64,000 nucleotides of DNA from contig OZ024791.1 in assembly GCA_964017065.1 (NCBI GenBank), forward strand, positions 2,861,410 to 2,925,409, read 5' to 3'. Below are positions 60,457-64,000 of this stretch, in pieces. Both the position numbers and the translations under genes were made by a program. Every line of letters begins with the position of its first letter. The stretch's first letter is position 1. This stretch comes from Haliclona indistincta (taxonomy: Eukaryota > Porifera > Demospongiae > Haplosclerida > Chalinidae). Below the pieces are notes generated by a model. It saw nothing but the letters and a program-made list of their open reading frames with translations, did not search any database and was not told the origin of the DNA.

Positions 60457-62076
60457 ATGGTGCGTGTTTGTTGTGTTGTCGGATGCAAGAGCAGAGGCAA
60501 AAAAGGATTTTATAAAATCCCAAAGATAATTGAACACCAAGGACCTGGTGAGAAAGATCGGACTGAGAGAAGGTGAAGAAAGATGGCTTATTTTAACCCC
60601 TTGACCTGTTATTAATACCATTATGTCATACAGGCGTTTGACTTGGATATCAAGGATAAATCGCAAAAATTGGGAACCCAAAGACCATGACAGAGTCTGC
60701 TCTGATCACTTTGTGTCCGGTACATTGTTGGTGTGCCATGATGACTATTGCCATGCACCTGTCTAATTTAGGAAAGCCGGCACCATCTTATCAAGAGGGC
60801 AGCCCAGACTGGGCACCTAGCTTAAAATTGGGTTATGATGTCAGACGAACCTGCTCACCATCAAGTAGCATGGATCGTTTTCAACGACTACTGTCTCGAA
60901 GAAAAAGGTGAGCAGCTATAGGTCCAAATCCATCATACAACATTTTATCTCATGTGTACCAGAGCTATGCAGTTGTCACAAGCAAATGCCTCCTCAAAAG
61001 AAAATGTCCATCTACAGGCTAATGTAATAATGGATAAGATTGCATCACCAGTAATACCTCAGCAGACAATATCAGTAACAAGACCAGCAGTACCTCAGTG
61101 GCCAGTGTCAGTAACAACACCAGCAGTACCACTGCAGCCAGTATCAGTAACAACATCAGCAGTGCCTCAGTGGCCAGTATCAGTAACAACACCAGCAGTA
61201 CCAGTATCAGTAACAACACCAGCAGTACCAGTATCAGTAACAACACCAGCAGTACCAGTGTCAGTAACAACACCAGCAGTACCACTGCAGCCAGTATCAG
61301 TAACAACACCAGCAGTGCCTCAGTGGCCAGTATCAGTAACAACACCAGCAGTACCAGTATCAGTAAAAACACCAGCAGTATCTCTGCAGCCAGTATCAGT
61401 AACAACACCAGCACTACCAGTATCAGTAACAACACCAGCACTACCAGTATCAGTAACAACACCAGCAGTACCACTGCAGACAATATCAGTAACAACACCA
61501 GCAGTACCAGTATCAGTAACAACACCAGCAGTGCCTCAGTGGCCAGTATCAGTAACAACACCAGCAGTACCAGTATCAGTAACAACACCAGCAGTACCAG
61601 TATCAGTAACAACACCAGCAGTACCAGTATCAGTAACAACACCAGCAGTACCAGTATCAGTAACAACACCAGCAGTACCAGTATCAGTAACAACACCAGC
61701 AGTACCAGTATCAGTAACAACACCAGCAGTACCAGTATCAGTAACAACACCAGCAGTACCAGTATCAGTAACAACACCAGCAGTACCAGTATCAGTAACA
61801 ACACCAGCAGTATCTCTGCAGACAATATCAGTAACACCGTTAATACCAGCAGTATCTCTGCGGCCAGTAACAGCAATAATACCAACAATACTACCTTTGC
61901 CCGAAGAGTTAAAAATCACTAGTAAGTGCATGTAAATAACTATAATTACAAAATGTACATTGTAAATTTCTTCAGAATCTACTGGTAGCCAAACGGAAAT
62001 CACATCTGTTCATATCAAGCTATTTGAGGATGTTTTAGCCAAGGCTAAATGTTCTTTGAAATCAGACCTTATGTAA
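60457..62076 (+). CDS. THAP-type zinc-finger protein with a long Val/Thr/Pro repeat
   Basis: Exons: 60457-60572, 60634-60719, 60772-60907, 60963-61921, 61976-62076. The N-terminus MVRVCCVVGCKSRGKKGFYK, then LTWISRINRKNW and RVCSDHF give the C2CH THAP signature (C-x3-C ... W ... C-x2-H) and the conserved Trp. THAP domains bind DNA and derive from P-element-type transposases. The middle is about 270 residues of PVSVTTPAV-type repeats encoded by a 27-bp minisatellite. A short C-terminal segment (EITSVHIKLFEDVLAKAKCS) closes the protein. Function beyond DNA binding is unknown. Confidence 0.82.
61061..61830 (+). repeat. 27-bp coding minisatellite in the THAP gene, roughly 28 copies
   Basis: Units of the type ccagtatcagtaacaacacc + agcagta repeat without frame change. 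Some units carry a 9-bp insert (cctcagtgg, ccactgcag or tctctgcag). The last ten or more units are nearly identical, indicating recent expansion. The array is open in several frames on both strands because no stop occurs in the unit. Confidence 0.95.
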
Positions 62077-62427
62077 GACTAAGACATCTGATTGACAGAG
62101 TTGAACACATTGACGGCATGTCTATTCTGAACTTACAATATCATATCGTTATAATCCCTTGCTGATCGCTTATCTACTATAATTATTAATTTTCTCCTTG
62201 CACATATCACGAGGCTATCATATAAACCCTTGCTGATTGCTATTTCTCTTTGCACACAGTCACCAACAGCAGCGTCAACAGCTCCGCTGCTATGCAATCA
62301 TTGCACGTGGGCATCCGTGTGGCGGGGTGACGATGCTGGTCACTAGTCACAACCACAAAACCATCAAGACGGAGTCGAGGTTGAACTCTTATGACGCTGC
62401 TGGGACTCGAGTGCATAGAGGAGCTGA
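62077..62427. other. Intergenic region between THAP gene and EXT1
   Basis: Contains a short near-repeat (cgttataatcccttgctgatcgctt and tataaacccttgctgattgc, about 62148-62240). The EXT1 promoter and leader are presumably here. No gene seen. Confidence 0.4.
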
Positions 62428-64000
62428 ATGCCCGCTCTGGCTAGGAGGAGATCAAGGCGAGGCGTGGTGGTTCTCCTCCTTTGTCTGCTCTCTGTGTGTG
62501 CTGTCGCAACGTTTCTTCTAGCAGCCAACAAGTCCTATACTAACGTCCATTCTGTTCTCATCGCTACGAAGCCACTGCCTAGCTTTCTTTTTGACGAAGA
62601 AATCTACCTACAAGCTGCTGCTAAAGAACACGATGAAGGTGAAAAGATAAAGCTTAGGAACCACCGCCCTTGTACAATGGCTGAATGCTTTGATCTGTCC
62701 CGCTGTTTGAGTGGGTTCAAAGTGTACGTGTATCAACCCAGTACCACTACCAAGACCTCCTTTCTCTACAAACGGATTTTACGTGTCATACGCAACAGTC
62801 GTTACTTCACTGATGACCCTGACAAAGCCTGCCTGTTTGTGCCAAGTCTTGATACACTGGATAGAGATCGGCTAAGCAATGAATACATTAATGACATGGG
62901 TAAGCGTCTGGCTCAACTACGACACTGGAATGATGGTCGAAACCACCTCATTTTTAATTTATACTCGGGCACTTGGCCTACATATGCTCACCAACTTGAT
63001 TTCTCATACGGAAATGCTATTCTTGCAAAATCCTCATTCAGTGACAGTACATATCGAACAGATTATGACGTGAGCATTCCTCTGCTCCACAAAAACCACA
63101 GAGAGAAGGCAGGAGAGGGAGGGATGTTGAGAGGAGTGGGAAATCTACTGCCTGTCTGGCGGAAATATTTGGTTATTTTCAAAGGCAAGAGATACCTCTA
63201 TGGAATAGGTAGTGAGACTCGTAATGCACTGTATCATCTTCATAACGGTAAAGACATACTCGTGTTGACGACATGTAAGCACGGCAGAGACTGGGACAGG
63301 ATGCAGGACATACGTTGTAACAATGACAACAAGATGTATGACAAGTGAGCGCTTTGAGACACAGCACAGTACAGCGGTTATATTACTTGTTGCAACAGCC
63401 ACAAAAGCGTAAGGCATGAAAATTGTAATGTGCTTTATTTGGAAGGTTTATTACATTGCGTGATGCAATTTGAACACGGTTTACGCACCACGGTTTGCGA
63501 GAAGTAATCAAACCACTGTTTTGTATGACCATACTATCTATGGTATGACTAAAAGAATCAGCGATTTTGGTTTTGGTGATCTTATCATATGATCCATCAG
63601 ATGGTGATCTAGCACCAAATTTAAAAGTTTCCTTGGAGTTACAGCAATGTATGTTTTTTGATGAAATGTTTATAAAGCATGTGTTGATGATTGACTCTTG
63701 TGATAATGTCCTCTTTCCTAGATATGATTACTCTCAACTTATGATCAACGCCACTTTTTGTCTTGTTCCTCGTGGTAGGAGGTTGGGATCATTTCGGTTA
63801 ATAGAGGTGCTTCAAGCATCGTGCATACCACTATCTTTCAGTAATGGGTTTGTGTCTTATATCAACTGAACTGTTAAAGCAAACTTTCACATTTTCACAG
63901 ATACGTTCTGCCATTTTCAGAGGTTATTGACTGGCGCAAAGCGTCTGTGTCACTTGATGAAAGACAATTATTTGATGTAGGGCTTTCTTCTCTTTAATGT
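62428..64000 (+). CDS. EXT1: Exostosin-1, heparan-sulfate co-polymerase (3' end outside window)
   Basis: EXT1 builds the heparan-sulfate backbone in the Golgi, together with EXT2. Exon 1 (62428-63344) starts [12 protein letters not shown], then a type II membrane anchor ([20 protein letters not shown]). The exostosin domain is unmistakable: [87 protein letters not shown] and [10 protein letters not shown]. Exon 2 (63722-63847) gives [20 protein letters not shown], and exon 3 (63901-63976) gives [19 protein letters not shown]; the rest lies beyond 64000. Human EXT1 shows the same blocks in the same order ([47 protein letters not shown]). The 63345-63721 intron shows nothing notable. Confidence 0.95.

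Noticed and set aside
61019..61888. 289-codon Leu/Val-rich open frame on the minus strand
   Set aside because: It is only the reverse reading of the 27-bp minisatellite in the THAP gene; composition is a simple repeat and no splice or start context supports it.
61098..61922. 274-codon Ser/Asn/Thr-rich plus-strand frame
   Set aside because: Alternative frame of the same minisatellite. The exon phases of the THAP gene select the PVSVTTPAV frame.

Overview
The window is animal nuclear DNA, most likely from a demosponge. The support is the combination of very small spliceosomal introns (many 45-100 bp), tightly packed genes, metazoan genes (RBPJ, RING1, EXT1, TIMP-like, THAP, TRP-like channel) and an ankyrin/death-domain protein plus an orphan 7TM gene of the kind expanded in sponges. 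The sponge assignment is inference. Exon coordinates were read by eye from splice sites and reading frame and may be off by a few bases.

Layout. 1-1014: 3' end of a TBC1D8/9-like Rab-GAP (+). 1891-5459: RBPJ/Su(H), the Notch transcription factor (+), with CSL-type sites in its own upstream region. 5892-12104: a TRP-like cation channel (-) with an unusual N-terminal helical repeat built of three-exon units, then an ankyrin repeat and six membrane segments. 13303-16806: a secreted protein of ten cysteine-rich modules (+), the last nine arranged as three copies of a three-module unit. 17.3-25.4 kb: a tandem segmental duplication containing, twice, a divergent pair of TIMP-like (-) and WDR4 5' exons (+). 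One TIMP copy is frameshifted, and the second WDR4 copy runs into the rest of the gene (to 27121). 27201-29790: VPS26 of retromer (+). 29945-31605: SNRPB2/U2B'' (-), divergent from Beclin-1 at 31726-33039 (+). 33160-38109: Polycomb E3 ligase RING1/RNF2 (+). 38643-41234: adenylate-kinase-like protein (-), divergent from ribosomal protein RPL32 at 41437-41945 (+). 42341-45378: RUNDC1-like (-), divergent from the spliceosomal protein MFAP1 at 45754-55788 (+). Two long MFAP1 introns hold, respectively, a 4.3-kb island of decayed transposons and a nested intronless 7TM gene. 56504-58456: ankyrin/death-domain protein (-), divergent from SLC25A20 carnitine carrier at 58513-60254 (+). 60457-62076: THAP protein with a coding minisatellite (+). 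62428-64000: EXT1 heparan-sulfate polymerase, running off the window (+).

Most genes are unrelated housekeeping or regulatory genes that share promoters rather than a pathway. At least five start-to-start pairs are separated by only about 56-375 bp. The accessory DNA is a patchwork of Tigger-like MITEs, long fold-back elements, a dispersed stem-loop element carrying an AAGATGGCGGCTAC-type core, an IS630/Tc1-like transposase, and non-LTR retroelement pieces.
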